Notes: generated by a model not told the origin, from the letters alone. Shown: positions 17,835 through 27,729, counted from the stretch's first letter. The stretch is DNA of 64,000 nucleotides from Shinella pollutisoli (GCF_024609765.1 NZ_JANFDG010000019.1:1-64000); one strand, 5' to 3'. Numbers and translations: made by a program.

Positions 17835-18452
17835 ATGACGATCGCCGTCCTCATCGCCTATTGCGGCGCGCTGTTCATCGCCGCCGTCATTCCCGGTCCC
17901 GGCATCACCGCGATCGTCGCGCGCGCGCTCGGCTCCGGCTTCCGGCCGACCTTCTTCATGGGGCTCGGCCTCATCCTCGGCGACATGATCTACCTGACCG
18001 CCGTGATCCTCGGCCTCGCCTTCATCGCCCAGACCTTCACCACCGCCTTCATGCTGATCAAGATCGCCGGCGCCGCCTATCTCGGCTACATCGCCTGGAA
18101 GCTCTGGACCTCGGGGCTGCTGCCCGAAAACATCGAGGCGAGCCGGCAGACCGGGCTCGGCATGTCCTTCCTCTCCGGCCTGCTGGTGACGCTCGGCAAC
18201 CCGAAGACCATGCTGTTCTACGTGGCGCTGGTGCCGACGCTGGTCGATCTCGAATCGATCGGCCTCGACGAATACGGCGTGCTCATCGCTGCGACCTTCG
18301 TGGTGCTGCTCGTCGTGCTCGTGCCCTATATCGCGCTCGCCTCGCGCGCCCGGCTGCTGCTGCGCGAGCCGCGGGCGCTCCGGCGCATGAACCGCATCGC
18401 CGCCGGCATCCTCGCCGGCACGGCCGCCTGGATCGCCACGCGCGCGGCGTGA
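17835..18452 (+). CDS. LysE-family translocator
   Basis: A 205-residue inner-membrane protein of the LysE/RhtB exporter family, which exports amino acids or related compounds. The family PGPG motif is at residues 18-21 ([16 protein letters not shown]), with further hydrophobic helices at about 38-60, 65-85, 115-135, 145-170 and near the C-terminus. [13 protein letters not shown] (near 122) is another family signature. GGGAG stands 6-7 bases before the ATG. The intergenic repeat lies immediately upstream. The exported substrate cannot be deduced. Confidence 0.88.
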   Translation: MTIAVLIAYCGALFIAAVIPGPGITAIVARALGSGFRPTFFMGLGLILGDMIYLTAVILGLAFIAQTFTTAFMLIKIAGAAYLGYIAWKLWTSGLLPENIEASRQTGLGMSFLSGLLVTLGNPKTMLFYVALVPTLVDLESIGLDEYGVLIAATFVVLLVVLVPYIALASRARLLLREPRALRRMNRIAAGILAGTAAWIATRAA

Positions 18453-18458
18453 ACGATC

Positions 18459-18479
18459 GTCCGGCTCCGGCCGGACTTT
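18459..18479 (+). terminator. Possible short terminator after the LysE gene
   Basis: GTCCGG (18459-18464), a 6-base loop and CCGGAC (18471-18476) form a stem followed by only three T residues. It starts 6 bases after the LysE stop. The weak T-tract makes this uncertain. Confidence 0.35.
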
Positions 18480-18582
18480 CCGGCAAGCCTTTCTCCCTCC
18501 GGCGCATTTGTCGCGAAATCCGGACTCGTCTCCGGCGCGGTTCGCCCCTATCCTCCCCGCAGAGGAAACGAGGGAGCACCCG

Positions 18583-19551
18583 ATGACAGAAAACCGCAAG
18601 CCCGGCCGCGGCCGTATCTATGCCTCCATCACCGAGACGATCGGCGACACGCCGCTGGTCCGGCTGGAAAAATTCGCGAAGGAGAAAGGCGTCAAGGCCG
18701 ACCTTCTCGCCAAGCTCGAATTCTTCAACCCGATCGCCTCCGTCAAGGACCGCATCGGCGTGGCGATGATCGAGGCGCTGGAGGCGGCGGGCAGGATCAC
18801 GCCCGGCCAGTCGACGCTCGTCGAGCCGACCTCGGGCAACACCGGCATCGCGCTCGCCTTCGCCGCCGCCGCCAAGGGCTACCGGCTGATCCTCACCATG
18901 CCGGAGACCATGTCGGTCGAACGGCGCAAGATGCTGGCGCTCCTCGGCGCCGAGCTGGTGCTGACCGAAGGGGCGAAGGGCATGAAGGGCGCCATCGCCA
19001 AGGCGACCGAGCTTGCCGAGACCATTCCCGGCGCCGTCATCCCGCAGCAGTTCGAGAACCCGGCCAACCCGGAGATCCACCGCAGGACGACGGCCGAGGA
19101 GATCTGGAACGATACGGACGGCGCCGTCGACATCCTCGTCTCCGGCATCGGCACCGGCGGCACGATCACCGGCGCCGGCCAGGTGCTGAAGGCGCGGAAG
19201 CCGGGCGTCAGGGTCGTCGCCGTCGAGCCCGCCGACAGCCCGGTGCTCTCCGGCGGCAATCCCGGCCCGCACAAGATCCAGGGCATCGGCGCGGGCTTCG
19301 CCCCGGCGATCCTCGACACCGGGGTCTACGACGAGGTCGTGACCGTGACCAACGACGAGGCCTTCGAAACCGCCCGCCTCGTCGCCCGGCTCGAAGGCGT
19401 GCCCGTCGGCATCTCCTCGGGTGCCGCGCTCGCCGCCGCGGCCAAGGTCGGCAGCCGGCCGGAAAACGCCGGGAAGACCATCGTCATCATCATCCCCTCC
19501 TTCGCCGAGCGCTACCTTTCCACCGCGCTGTTCGAGGGGCTGGGCGGCTAA
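18583..19551 (+). CDS. cysK: Cysteine synthase A (O-acetylserine sulfhydrylase)
   Basis: This PLP enzyme makes L-cysteine from O-acetylserine and sulfide. 322 residues from the ATG at 18583, which is preceded by AGGGAG; the upstream open frame to 18508 is not family-like. The PLP lysine is in [11 protein letters not shown] (near residue 48), the substrate loop is TSGNTG (near 85), the phosphate-binding glycine loop is GIGTGGT (near 190), and the C-terminal SFAERYLST is typical of CysK rather than CysM. It is a single gene with about 130 bases upstream. Confidence 0.95.
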   Translation: MTENRKPGRGRIYASITETIGDTPLVRLEKFAKEKGVKADLLAKLEFFNPIASVKDRIGVAMIEALEAAGRITPGQSTLVEPTSGNTGIALAFAAAAKGYRLILTMPETMSVERRKMLALLGAELVLTEGAKGMKGAIAKATELAETIPGAVIPQQFENPANPEIHRRTTAEEIWNDTDGAVDILVSGIGTGGTITGAGQVLKARKPGVRVVAVEPADSPVLSGGNPGPHKIQGIGAGFAPAILDTGVYDEVVTVTNDEAFETARLVARLEGVPVGISSGAALAAAAKVGSRPENAGKTIVIIIPSFAERYLSTALFEGLGG

Positions 19552-19815
19552 GGCGGGGCCATACACGCCTTTCCTGGCGGGAAGGCGTGACCCGAAGCCA
19601 AACGGGCGGCAGCGGGCGGAACGACAGGGCTTCACCTGCCGCGCCGCCGGTCCGCCGCCGCGGCCGGCGGGAGAAGGCGGAAGCCGCCGCGGCGGGCGCG
19701 CGGCCGAAGCCGCGTGCCCGCTTCATTCCTTTCGACCTTGCCGCGTTCGCGTGCCGCCGGCCGATCTCCGCCCGCCGGCAAATGCACTTTCCCCGGGACA
19801 CGGTTCCCGCGCGCG

Positions 19816-21348
19816 TCACGCCGCCGCGGCAAGCCTTTCGCCGGCGATGCGGTAGGAGATGGCCTCGGCGAGGTGGATGCGGCCGATCGCAGGCGCCTCG
19901 TCGAGGTCGGCGAGCGTGCGGGCGACCTTGAGCACCCGGTGATAGGCGCGGGCGGAGAAGCGCATCTTCTCCGCCGCGTCGCGCAGCAGCTGGAGGCCGC
20001 CGGGATCGGGTTCGGCGATCTTCTCCACCAGCGCGGTCGAGGCGCGGGCATTGCTCGTCAGCGCCGGCATGCCGAGCCGGGCGAAGCGGTCCACCTGCAG
20101 GGCGCGCGCCCGGGCGACGCGGCGCGCCACCGCCTCGCTCGTCTCCGACGTGCCCGGGCGGATGAGGTCGGCCGCCGAGACGGCGGGCACGTCGATGCGG
20201 ATGTCGATGCGGTCCATCAGCGGGCCCGAGACGCGGGCCTGGTAGTCGCTGGCGCAGCGCGGGCCGCGGGCGCAGACCATGCCCGGCTCTCCCGCCATGC
20301 CGCAGCGGCACGGGTTCATCGCGGCGACGAGCTGCACCGCGGCCGGGTAGCTGACCCGATGGTTCGCCCGGGCGATGACGCATTCGCCCGCCTCCAGCGG
20401 CTGGCGCAACGCATCGAGCGCCTGCGGGGAGAATTCCGGCAGTTCGTCGAGGAAGAGCACGCCGTTGTGCGCGAGCGAGACCTCGCCCGGCCGGGCGCGC
20501 GGGCCGCCGCCGACGAGTGCGGCCATGCTCGCCGAATGGTGCGGCGCGCGGAAGGGCCGGCGGTCCGAAAGCCGCCCGCCGGCAAGCTGCCCGGCGATCG
20601 AATGGACCATCGACACCTCAAGGAGCTCCGCCGGCGAGAGCGGCGGCAGGATCGAGGCGAGCCGCTGGGCGAGCATCGACTTGCCGGAGCCGGGCGGCCC
20701 GACCATCAGCAGATTGTGGTTTCCGGCCGCCGCGACCTCCAGAGCGCGGCGCGCGCTCTCCTGCCCGCGGATGTCGGCGAGGTCCGGCAGGCCGAACGCG
20801 GGCGCACGGATGGCGGGCTCGGGCCGCGCGAGCACCTGCGTTCCCTTGAAATGGTTGACGAGCGCGATCAGGCTACGCGGCGCGAGCACCGAAAGCCCGC
20901 CGCCCGCCCAGGCCGCCTCCGCGCCGTTGCCGGCCGGGCAGACCAGCCCCTTGTCGAGCGCGTTGGCGGCGATCGCCGCCGGCAGCGCGCCGGCCACGGG
21001 CGCGAGCGTCCCGTCGAGATTGAGCTCGCCGATGACGAGATAGCCGGAAAGCGCGTCGGCCGGCACGGCGCCGAGCGCCACCATCAGGCCGAGCGCGATG
21101 GCGAGATCGTAATGGCTGCCCTCCTTGGGCAGGTCGGCGGGCGCGAGGTTGATCGTCACGCGCTTCGGCGGCAGCGACAGGCCGGAGGCGTGGAGCGCGG
21201 CCTGCACCCGCTCGCGGCTCTCGGCCACCGCCTTGTCCGGCAGGCCGACGATCTGCATGCCCACCTTGCCGGGCGCCACCATGACCTGGACGTCGACGGG
21301 CACGCCCTCGATGCCCTGGAACGCCACCGTGCCGACCCGTGCCACCAT
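19816..21348 (-). CDS. comM: YifB/ComM-family AAA+ ATPase
   Basis: ComM-type proteins are hexameric branch-migration helicases that promote integration of incoming DNA during transformation, though most are known only as YifB Mg-chelatase-like ATPases. 510 residues. The N-terminal ChlI-like domain includes GLPDKAVAESRERV and INLAPADLPKEG; Walker A is GPPGSGKSML (near residue 225) and Walker B LFLDELPEF (near 310); a cysteine cluster CRCG...C...C (near 360) and the C-terminal Mg-chelatase domain ARAYHRVLKVARTLADL follow. The start MVARVGT was chosen by family length. The 234-base gap upstream carries a 10-bp tandem repeat. Confidence 0.92.
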   Translation of the reverse strand: MVARVGTVAFQGIEGVPVDVQVMVAPGKVGMQIVGLPDKAVAESRERVQAALHASGLSLPPKRVTINLAPADLPKEGSHYDLAIALGLMVALGAVPADALSGYLVIGELNLDGTLAPVAGALPAAIAANALDKGLVCPAGNGAEAAWAGGGLSVLAPRSLIALVNHFKGTQVLARPEPAIRAPAFGLPDLADIRGQESARRALEVAAAGNHNLLMVGPPGSGKSMLAQRLASILPPLSPAELLEVSMVHSIAGQLAGGRLSDRRPFRAPHHSASMAALVGGGPRARPGEVSLAHNGVLFLDELPEFSPQALDALRQPLEAGECVIARANHRVSYPAAVQLVAAMNPCRCGMAGEPGMVCARGPRCASDYQARVSGPLMDRIDIRIDVPAVSAADLIRPGTSETSEAVARRVARARALQVDRFARLGMPALTSNARASTALVEKIAEPDPGGLQLLRDAAEKMRFSARAYHRVLKVARTLADLDEAPAIGRIHLAEAISYRIAGERLAAAA

Positions 21349-21457
21349 GATTGCCCCCGCCCCCTGCAACCGCCTCAGGGTTGCGACGGCAAATCTGCCA
21401 TGGAAAGCGGAATAAAACAAGAACAATCACGGAACCGCGCGACGATATTTCCACGCG

Positions 21458-21477
21458 GCGGTTGCATGCGGTTGCAT
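21458..21477. repeat. 10-bp tandem direct repeat upstream of comM
   Basis: GCGGTTGCAT occurs twice in immediate succession (21458-21467 and 21468-21477), and the reverse complement of nine of its bases, TGCAACCGC, recurs at 21365-21373 next to the comM start. The spacing suggests a protein-binding site. The function is unknown. Confidence 0.5.
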
Positions 21478-21582
21478 TTGCGGAACGAAGCGGGACCGGC
21501 CGCGAACGCGGACCGGGGCGGCGGACATCCGGCAGAAGCCGGACGGCCGCTCCATCCTCTTGCTGCCGGATGCAGTACGCTG

Positions 21583-22527
21583 CTAGCGCCTGCGCTCGAT
21601 GGCATCCCACAGGAGCGCGGCGATATCGGCGCCGCCGAAGCGCTTCACCTCGCGGATGCCGGTCGGCGAGGTGACGTTGATCTCCGTCATGTAGTCGCCG
21701 ATGACGTCGATGCCGACCAGCAGGAAGCCCCGCTCGCGCAGCGCCGGCCCGATGCGCGCGCAGATCTCCTTCTCGCGCGCCGTCAGCTCCGTCGCCTCGG
21801 CGCGGCCGCCGACATGCATGTTGGAGCGGCTGTCGTGCTCGGCCGGCACGCGGTTGATCGCGCCCGCCGGCTCGCCGTCGACGAGGATGATGCGCTTGTC
21901 GCCCTTGCGCACGTCCGGCAGGTATTGCTGGGCGATGAAGGGCTCGCGGAACATCTGGCCGAACATTTCCAGCAGCGACGAAAGGTTGCGGTCGTCGCGT
22001 GTCGAGTGGAAGACGCCGGCGCCGCCGTTGCCGTAGAGCGGCTTGAGGATGATGTCGCCCATCTCCTCGCGGAAGCGGCGGATCTCGGCGGGATCGCGGG
22101 TGATCAGCGTCGCCGGCATCAGGTCGGCGAACTCGGTGACGAAGATCTTCTCCGGCGAGTTGCGCACCCAGGCGGGGTCGTTGACCACCAGCGTCTTCGG
22201 ATGGATGCGCTCGAGCAGGTGCGTCGAGGTGATATAGGCCATGTCGAAGGGCGGGTCCTGGCGCAGCAGCACCACGTCCATCGTCGCAAGATCGACGCGC
22301 TCCGGCGCGCCGAGCGTCACGTGCTCGCCCGCGACGTCGCGCAGCTCCATCGGCTCGACGGTCGCGTAGACCGTGCCGTCACGCAGGCTGAGGCGGTCCG
22401 GCGTGTAGTGGAAGAGCCGGTAGCCGCGGGCCTGCGCCTCGAGGCTCATGGCGAAGGTCGAATCGCCGGCGATGTTGATGGTCGACACATGGTCCATCTG
22501 GACCGCGACGTTCGTGATCTTTGCCAT
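21583..22527 (-). CDS. gshB: Glutathione synthetase
   Basis: GshB ligates glycine to gamma-glutamylcysteine, the second step of glutathione synthesis. 314 residues, normal length. The N-terminal domain begins [17 protein letters not shown]; the ATP-grasp region includes [13 protein letters not shown] (near residue 165) and the metal-binding end [20 protein letters not shown] (near 270). The start at 22527 was chosen over the upstream Met because of family length, with an AGGAC just before it. The gene is on the same strand as rsmI, yraN and the cupin gene upstream, an arrangement usual in rhizobia. Confidence 0.95.
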   Translation of the reverse strand: MAKITNVAVQMDHVSTINIAGDSTFAMSLEAQARGYRLFHYTPDRLSLRDGTVYATVEPMELRDVAGEHVTLGAPERVDLATMDVVLLRQDPPFDMAYITSTHLLERIHPKTLVVNDPAWVRNSPEKIFVTEFADLMPATLITRDPAEIRRFREEMGDIILKPLYGNGGAGVFHSTRDDRNLSSLLEMFGQMFREPFIAQQYLPDVRKGDKRIILVDGEPAGAINRVPAEHDSRSNMHVGGRAEATELTAREKEICARIGPALRERGFLLVGIDVIGDYMTEINVTSPTGIREVKRFGGADIAALLWDAIERRR

Positions 22528-22594
22528 GTCCTGTCCCCGCGCAAATGCTCGACACATTTAAGGTGCCGATTGCGCGAAGGCAACGGCCGGCGCG

Positions 22595-23095
22595 TCAGGC
22601 GGCGAGCCCGACGCGCGCGAGCCCGCGGCGCATGCGGTCGCCGACCTTCAGCGCGGCGGCGACGGGTGCCGGGAACTGGCGGCGGCAGAAGGCGACCTTG
22701 CGCACATAGTCCTCCACGTGCCAGGTCGCCCAGCTTCCGGCGGGGAAATAGGCGATGTCGCCGGCGCTCAGCGTGCGCTCGCTGCCGTCCTCGGCGGTGA
22801 CGTGCACGGCACCCTCGACGATCACCACCGTCTCGTCCCAGTCGAAGTGCCAGCGGAAGGTGCCGGCCGTGCAGTCCCACACCGCCGTCATCGCCTGCCG
22901 GTCGCTGGCGTCGGAATGGGTCGAGGCGCGCGCCTGCGGGTCGCCCCTGAGGATCCACTCGCGGCGGATCGGCGCCGGCTCCAGCTCGAGCTCGTCGATC
23001 GCCGCGGCGACCACCGGGGCGGGCGCGGGTGCGGCGGGCTGGCGCGGCCGCGCGGATACGGCCACCATCGCGGCCAGCATGAGTTTCAGAACCAT
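22595..23095 (-). CDS. Cupin-domain protein with hydrophobic N-terminus
   Basis: A 166-residue protein. Residues 1-15 are hydrophobic (MVLKLMLAAMVAVSA), followed by an Ala/Pro-rich spacer and a single cupin barrel of the DUF861 type: WDCTAGTFRWHFDWDETVVIVEG (near residue 80) and GDIAYFPAGSWATWHVEDYVRK (near 115). DUF861 proteins include ureidoglycine aminohydrolase-like enzymes, but this short one may only bind a ligand. The N-terminal segment could be a signal or membrane anchor, which is unusual for this family. It lies between yraN and gshB on the same strand. Confidence 0.8.
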   Translation of the reverse strand: MVLKLMLAAMVAVSARPRQPAAPAPAPVVAAAIDELELEPAPIRREWILRGDPQARASTHSDASDRQAMTAVWDCTAGTFRWHFDWDETVVIVEGAVHVTAEDGSERTLSAGDIAYFPAGSWATWHVEDYVRKVAFCRRQFPAPVAAALKVGDRMRRGLARVGLAA

Positions 23096-23178
23096 GTCGT
23101 CCCCCTTTGCATTCCGGGATGGGAGACTAGCGGGCAATGGTAACGTCCGCGTTCAGGCGACGGCTCGAATTTTACCGA

Positions 23179-23547
23179 TCAGAACGCATTCTCGAAATGG
23201 CGCGGCAGCCGCCAGGGCAGGACGGCGACGATGTCGTAGCGCAGCGACAGGCGGTGGGCGTCGGGCCGGCGGGAAAGCCAGACGTCGCTCGCCGCGCGGA
23301 TGCGCCGCTGCGCGCTCGCGGTGACGGCGAAGACCGCGTCGCCGGTCTCCCGGCGCGCCTTCACCTCGACGCAGGCGACGAGATCGCCGCGGCGGGCGAC
23401 GATGTCGATCTCGCCGACGGGGGTGCGGAAGCGGATAGCCTCGATGCGGTAGCCCTTGGCGCGGAGATAGAGTGCAGCGAGATATTCGGCAGCATGGCCG
23501 CGGCGGAACGCCTTCAGCCGGCGCGGATCTGCGGCCCTATCCGGCAT
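23179..23547 (-). CDS. YraN family (UPF0102) endonuclease-like protein
   Basis: A 122-residue protein of the UPF0102 family, related in fold to restriction endonuclease-like nucleases. The conserved features are the start [16 protein letters not shown], the acidic residue in [13 protein letters not shown] (near residue 47) and the ExK pair in CVEVKAR (near 60). The biological role of the family is not firmly known. The 5' end overlaps the 3' end of rsmI by 11 bases, so expression is coupled; the rsmI-yraN pair is conserved in many bacteria. Confidence 0.9.
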   Translation of the reverse strand: MPDRAADPRRLKAFRRGHAAEYLAALYLRAKGYRIEAIRFRTPVGEIDIVARRGDLVACVEVKARRETGDAVFAVTASAQRRIRAASDVWLSRRPDAHRLSLRYDIVAVLPWRLPRHFENAF

Positions 23548-24478
23548 CGGAGCCCTTCAGGTCGAGGAGGCGCTGGTAGAGGTCCTTGCGGGCAAGGCCC
23601 GTCTGCCGCGCGGCCTCGGTCGCGGCCTTGCCGGCGGGCATGGTGCGGGCGAGGTCGGCGAGCAGCCGGTCGACGTCAGCCGCCTCGGGTGCGGCCGCCT
23701 CCCCGGGCGGACCGACGACGAGGACGATCTCGCCCTTGACCGTGTGGCCGTCGCCGTAGAAGGCGGCAAGCTCGGCAAGCGTACCGCGGCGGAACTCCTC
23801 GAAGGTCTTGGTGAGCTCGCGGCAGACGCAGGCCGGGCGCTCGCCGCCCAGCACGCCGGCCGCCGCCGCGACGGCCGCGGCGATGCGGTGCGGCGATTCG
23901 AAGAAGACGAGCGTCGCCGGCACGCCGGCAAGCTCGGCGAGCCGGTCGCGCCGCGCCTTGTCCTTCGAGGGCAGGAAGCCCGCGAAGAGGAAGGCGTCGT
24001 TCGGCAGGCCGGAACCGACGAGGGCGGCAAGCGGCGCGGACGCGCCCGGTACCGGCACGACCCGGTGGCCGGCGGCGATCGCCGAAAGCGCCAGCCTATA
24101 GCCGGGATCGGAGACGAGCGGCGTGCCGGCGTCGGAGACAAGCGCCACGGACCGGCCCGCGTCGAGCGCCGCGATCAGCCGCGGCCCCGCCTCGCCGGCA
24201 TTGTGCTCGTGATAGGCGAAGGGGCGGTTCGCGATGCCGTAGCGGTCGAGCAGCACGCGGGTGACGCGCGTGTCCTCGCAGGCGAGCACGTCGGCGCCGG
24301 CGAGCGTTTCGAGCGCGCGCAGCGTGATGTCGGCGAGGTTGCCGATCGGCGTCGCCACGAGGTAGAGCGCGGGCTCGAGCGGCCGGGCGGGGACGGCGAC
24401 GTCGGCGAGGCGGAAGCTCCGCCCGCGCGGCACCTCGCCGCCCGATTGCCCGTCGTCCCGCATCGCGTCGCGCTCCAT
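23537..24478 (-). CDS. rsmI: 16S rRNA (cytidine(1402)-2'-O)-methyltransferase
   Basis: RsmI methylates the ribose of C1402 in the decoding centre of 16S rRNA. The tetrapyrrole-methylase fold is recognisable: [19 protein letters not shown] (near residue 38), [12 protein letters not shown] (near 65), [15 protein letters not shown] (near 112), the SAM loop [13 protein letters not shown] (near 140) and FFESPHRI (near 190). 313 residues from 24478; an in-frame ATG at 24463 preceded by GGAG at 9 bases is an equally good start. It is the first gene of a minus-strand run with yraN and probably gshB. Confidence 0.94.
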   Translation of the reverse strand: MERDAMRDDGQSGGEVPRGRSFRLADVAVPARPLEPALYLVATPIGNLADITLRALETLAGADVLACEDTRVTRVLLDRYGIANRPFAYHEHNAGEAGPRLIAALDAGRSVALVSDAGTPLVSDPGYRLALSAIAAGHRVVPVPGASAPLAALVGSGLPNDAFLFAGFLPSKDKARRDRLAELAGVPATLVFFESPHRIAAAVAAAAGVLGGERPACVCRELTKTFEEFRRGTLAELAAFYGDGHTVKGEIVLVVGPPGEAAAPEAADVDRLLADLARTMPAGKAATEAARQTGLARKDLYQRLLDLKGSDAG

Positions 24479-24690
24479 CCATCGTCCCGTTTCCCGTCCT
24501 TATGGGCGAGCGCGGCAAGCGGTGCAAGACTTGGTGCCGTTTGAAGGGGGCGACGTGCCGTTCCCCCTTGCATTCGACCTTCCATTTCTGCCATTTTGCC
24601 CGTCCACATCCTTCCGGCACCCGCCGGAACCATGAAGGCAATGCCGCGCCGGAGAACCGGCGCGCAAGCGGTCGAAAGCGGTCTACATCC

Positions 24691-25809
24691 ATGCGCATCA
24701 CCCTCGAGCGGTCCAATCTCCTGAAGTCGCTGAACCACGTCCACCGCGTGGTGGAGCGGCGCAACACGATCCCGATCCTCTCGAACGTGCTGCTGCGCTC
24801 GGAAGGCGCGAGCCTGGAGATGAAGGCGACCGACCTCGACCTGGAGATCACCGAGGCGACGCCGGCGCAGGTGGAGCAGGCAGGGGCCACGACCGTCCCC
24901 GCCCATCTCCTCTACGACATCGTGCGCAAGCTGCCGGACGGCTCCGAGGTACTGCTCGCCACCAATGCCGACGGCTCGTCGATGACGGTCGCCTCCGGCC
25001 GCTCGAAATTCTCGCTGCAATGCCTGCCGCAGTCCGATTTCCCGGACCTCACCGCCGGCAGCTTCACCCACACGTTCCGCCTCAAGGCGACCGACCTCAA
25101 GATGCTGATCGACCGCACGCAGTTCGCGATCTCGACGGAGGAGACGCGCTACTACCTGAACGGCATCTTCATCCACACGATCGAGGACAGGGGCGCGCTG
25201 AAGCTGCGCGCCGTCGCGACCGACGGCCACCGGCTCGCCCGCGCCGACGTCGAGGCGCCCTCCGGCTCCGAGGGCATGCCGGGCATCATCATCCCGCGCA
25301 AGACCGTCGGCGAGCTGCAGAAGCTCGTCGACAGCCCGGACGTCGTCGTCACAGTCGAGGTCTCCGACGCCAAGATCCGCTTCACCATCGGCTCGATCGT
25401 CATGACCTCGAAGCTGATCGACGGCACTTTCCCGGACTACCAGCGCGTGATCCCGACCGGCAACGACAAGGAGCTGAAGATCGACTGCCAGGCCTTCGCG
25501 CAGGCCGTCGACCGCGTCTCGACCATCTCCTCCGAACGCGGCCGCGCCGTGAAGCTGGCGCTCACCGACGGGCAGCTCACGCTCACCGTCAACAACCCGG
25601 ATTCGGGCAGCGCCACCGAGGAGCTGCCGGTCGGCTACGAGAGCGATCCGCTGGAGATCGGCTTCAACGCGAAATACCTGCTCGACATCACCGCGCAGCT
25701 TTCCGGCTCCGAGGCCGTGTTCATGCTGGCCGACCCCGGTTCGCCGACGCTGGTGCGCGAGCTTTCCGGCGACGATGCGCTCTACGTGCTGATGCCGATG
25801 CGCGTCTGA
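24691..25809 (+). CDS. dnaN: DNA polymerase III beta subunit (sliding clamp)
   Basis: The beta clamp tethers DNA polymerase III to DNA as a ring-shaped dimer. 372 residues starting MRITLERSNLLKSL, with the three repeated clamp domains (about residues 1-120, 130-248 and 250-372); FPDYQRVIP near 240 and the C-terminal LMPMRV are typical. The open frame extends upstream to 24502, but only the part from 24691 is clamp-like. dnaN lies about 23 kb from dnaA in the opposite orientation, in contrast to the dnaA-dnaN operon of many other bacteria. pmtA follows on the same strand. Confidence 0.96.
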   Translation: MRITLERSNLLKSLNHVHRVVERRNTIPILSNVLLRSEGASLEMKATDLDLEITEATPAQVEQAGATTVPAHLLYDIVRKLPDGSEVLLATNADGSSMTVASGRSKFSLQCLPQSDFPDLTAGSFTHTFRLKATDLKMLIDRTQFAISTEETRYYLNGIFIHTIEDRGALKLRAVATDGHRLARADVEAPSGSEGMPGIIIPRKTVGELQKLVDSPDVVVTVEVSDAKIRFTIGSIVMTSKLIDGTFPDYQRVIPTGNDKELKIDCQAFAQAVDRVSTISSERGRAVKLALTDGQLTLTVNNPDSGSATEELPVGYESDPLEIGFNAKYLLDITAQLSGSEAVFMLADPGSPTLVRELSGDDALYVLMPMRV

Positions 25810-25954
25810 CCCGCGCAGGATTTTTCGGACGACGCCGCAGACAGACTTGTTTTTGACGCAAACCGCGTCGCATATGCGCTCCACGTGCAAGGCGAATCGC
25901 GCGGGGATCGCAGCCTCGCATTCGCGCGCCGCGCGACGGCCAACGGGGGATGAC

Positions 25955-26557
25955 ATGACGTTACGCGTGAAGGTCAAGGAACGGCTCGGCAGGAAATTCG
26001 ACGACGAGATCCGCTTCTTCAAGGGCTGGATGAGCAACACCCGCGCGGTCGGCTCCATCATCCCGACCTCCTCGATAACCGCCCGCCGCATGGCGAGCGT
26101 GGTCGAGCCCTCCTCCGGCCGGCCGGTCCTCGAGCTCGGTCCCGGCACCGGCGTCATCACCAAGGCCATCCTGCAGACGGGGCTCGCGCCCGACCGGCTG
26201 GTTTCCGTCGAATATTCGACGGACTTCTACAACCACCTGGTCGAGCGCTTCCACGGCGTGAACTTCATCAACGGCGACGCCTTCGACCTCGACGCCACGC
26301 TCGGCGCGCTTGCGGACACGACCTTCGACTGCATCATCTCCGCCGTGCCGCTCCTCAATTTCCCGATGCACCGCCGGGTGGCGCTGATCGAGGACCTGCT
26401 TTCCCGCGTGCCGGCCGGCCGGCCGGTCGTGCAGATCTCCTACGGGCCGCTCTCGCCCGTCGTCGCCATGCCGGACCGCTACCGGATCAGCCATCTCGAC
26501 TTCGTCGTGCGCAACATCCCGCCGGCGCAGCTCTGGACCTACAGCCGGCCGCACTGA
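25955..26557 (+). CDS. pmtA: Phosphatidylethanolamine N-methyltransferase, PmtA type
   Basis: A 200-residue cytoplasmic SAM-dependent methyltransferase. It very closely fits the soluble Sinorhizobium-type PmtA that methylates phosphatidylethanolamine stepwise to phosphatidylcholine: KERLGRKFDDEIRFFKGWM at the N-terminus, VGSIIPTSSITARRMAS, SAM motif I VLELGPGTGVITKAIL (near residue 56), SVEYSTDFYNHL (near 80), and SAVPLLNFPM (near 128). The identification rests on remembered family sequence. GGGGGA lies 4 bases before the ATG. Phosphatidylcholine made this way matters for membrane function and symbiosis in rhizobia. A GACGC-N5-GCGTC inverted repeat lies about 90 bases upstream. Confidence 0.82.
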   Translation: MTLRVKVKERLGRKFDDEIRFFKGWMSNTRAVGSIIPTSSITARRMASVVEPSSGRPVLELGPGTGVITKAILQTGLAPDRLVSVEYSTDFYNHLVERFHGVNFINGDAFDLDATLGALADTTFDCIISAVPLLNFPMHRRVALIEDLLSRVPAGRPVVQISYGPLSPVVAMPDRYRISHLDFVVRNIPPAQLWTYSRPH

Positions 26558-26641
26558 GCCCACTCTTTTCGCCGCCCGTCTTGCGAAGCGCGCCGTCCCG
26601 TGCGACTGGACGGCAATGGATTCACGAGAAGGGTTCTGACC

Positions 26642-27340
26642 ATGTCCGCGCGCGACCGCCTGATCGTCGGCCTCGATGTGCCCACCGTCGCGGAGGCCGA
26701 GCGCACGGTCGGCGCGCTGGGCGACACCGTCCTCTTCTACAAGATCGGCTACCAGCTCGTCTTCGCCGGCGGGCTGGAATTCGCCCGCGAGCTCGCCCGC
26801 GACGGCAAGAAGGTCTTCCTCGACATGAAGCTGCTCGACATCGACAACACGGTGGCGAAGGGCGTCGAGAACATCGTGAAGATGGGCATGTCGATGCTGA
26901 CGCTGCACGCCTATCCGAAGGCGATGGCCGCCGCCGTCGCCGCCGCCAGGGGCTCCGATCTCTGCCTGCTCGGCGTCACCGTGCTCACCTCGATGGACGC
27001 CGGGGACGTGATCGACGCCGGCTACGACTGCGATCCGCGCACGCTGGTGCTGCGCCGCGCCGGGCAGGCGCGCGCCGCCGGCATGGGCGGCATCGTCTGC
27101 TCGGCGGAGGAGGCGGCGGCCGTGCGCGGCATCGTCGGGCCGGAGCTGGCGATCGTCACGCCCGGCATCCGCCCCGCCGGCAGCGACGCCGGCGACCAGA
27201 AGCGCGTGATGACGCCTGCCGACGCGCTTTCGGCCGGCGCCAGCCACCTCGTCGTCGCCCGGCCGATCGTCAGGGCCGACGACCCGCTCGCCGCCGCCCG
27301 CGCGATCCTCGCCGAGATGGACGGCGCGCTCACGAACTGA
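26642..27340 (+). CDS. pyrF: Orotidine 5'-phosphate decarboxylase
   Basis: PyrF decarboxylates OMP to UMP, the last step of de novo pyrimidine synthesis. 232 residues from the ATG at 26642. The active-site DxKxxD is in [12 protein letters not shown] (near residue 60), the N-terminal LIVGLDVP strand is at the start, and the phosphate-binding end IVTPGIRP (near 175) plus VVARPI (near 207) are intact. The DUF1330 gene follows after 17 bases with a strong Shine-Dalgarno sequence, so the two are co-transcribed. Confidence 0.95.
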   Translation: MSARDRLIVGLDVPTVAEAERTVGALGDTVLFYKIGYQLVFAGGLEFARELARDGKKVFLDMKLLDIDNTVAKGVENIVKMGMSMLTLHAYPKAMAAAVAAARGSDLCLLGVTVLTSMDAGDVIDAGYDCDPRTLVLRRAGQARAAGMGGIVCSAEEAAAVRGIVGPELAIVTPGIRPAGSDAGDQKRVMTPADALSAGASHLVVARPIVRADDPLAAARAILAEMDGALTN

Positions 27341-27357
27341 ACCCAAGGGAGGAAACC

Positions 27358-27645
27358 ATGCCGAAGGGCTACTGGATCGCACGGGTCGATGTCCGCGACC
27401 CCGAACGCTACAAGGACTACGTCGCGGCCGCCAAGCCCGCCTTCGAGAGATACGGCGCGGTCTTTCTCGCCCGCGGCGGCGCCTGCGAGCGGCTGGAAGG
27501 GCCGGTGCGCGCGCGCAACGTGGTGATCGAGTTCCCCTCGCTCCAGGCCGCCGTCGACTGCTACAACTCGCCGGAATACCAGGTCGCCGCCGCCATCCGC
27601 CAGGAAGTGGCCGATGCCGAGATGGTGGTGGTCGAGGGCATCTGA
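27358..27645 (+). CDS. DUF1330 domain protein
   Basis: A 95-residue protein of the DUF1330 family, a ferredoxin-like (dimeric alpha/beta barrel) fold. Typical features are the start GYWIARVDVRDPERYKDYVAAA, the central RYGAVFLARGG and the YNSPEYQVAA...R motif near residue 68. No function is established for the family. AGGAGGAAA-like ribosome binding sequence precedes the ATG directly after pyrF, which suggests co-expression. Confidence 0.88.
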   Translation: MPKGYWIARVDVRDPERYKDYVAAAKPAFERYGAVFLARGGACERLEGPVRARNVVIEFPSLQAAVDCYNSPEYQVAAAIRQEVADAEMVVVEGI

Positions 27646-27729
27646 GAGGCGCTTCGTCGCGCTTCACCTCGCCCGCGCTTTGGGCTATGTAGGCCGGACC
27701 CACCGACAGCCTTTTCCAGGAGCAGCCTC

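Noticed and set aside
19566-19590. A CGCCTT/AAGGCG hairpin after cysK as a terminator
   Set aside because: No T-run follows on either strand.
19714-22800. A plus-strand frame of about 1,000 codons opposite comM and gshB
   Set aside because: Antisense to two clear genes and without any motif; a GC-rich artefact.
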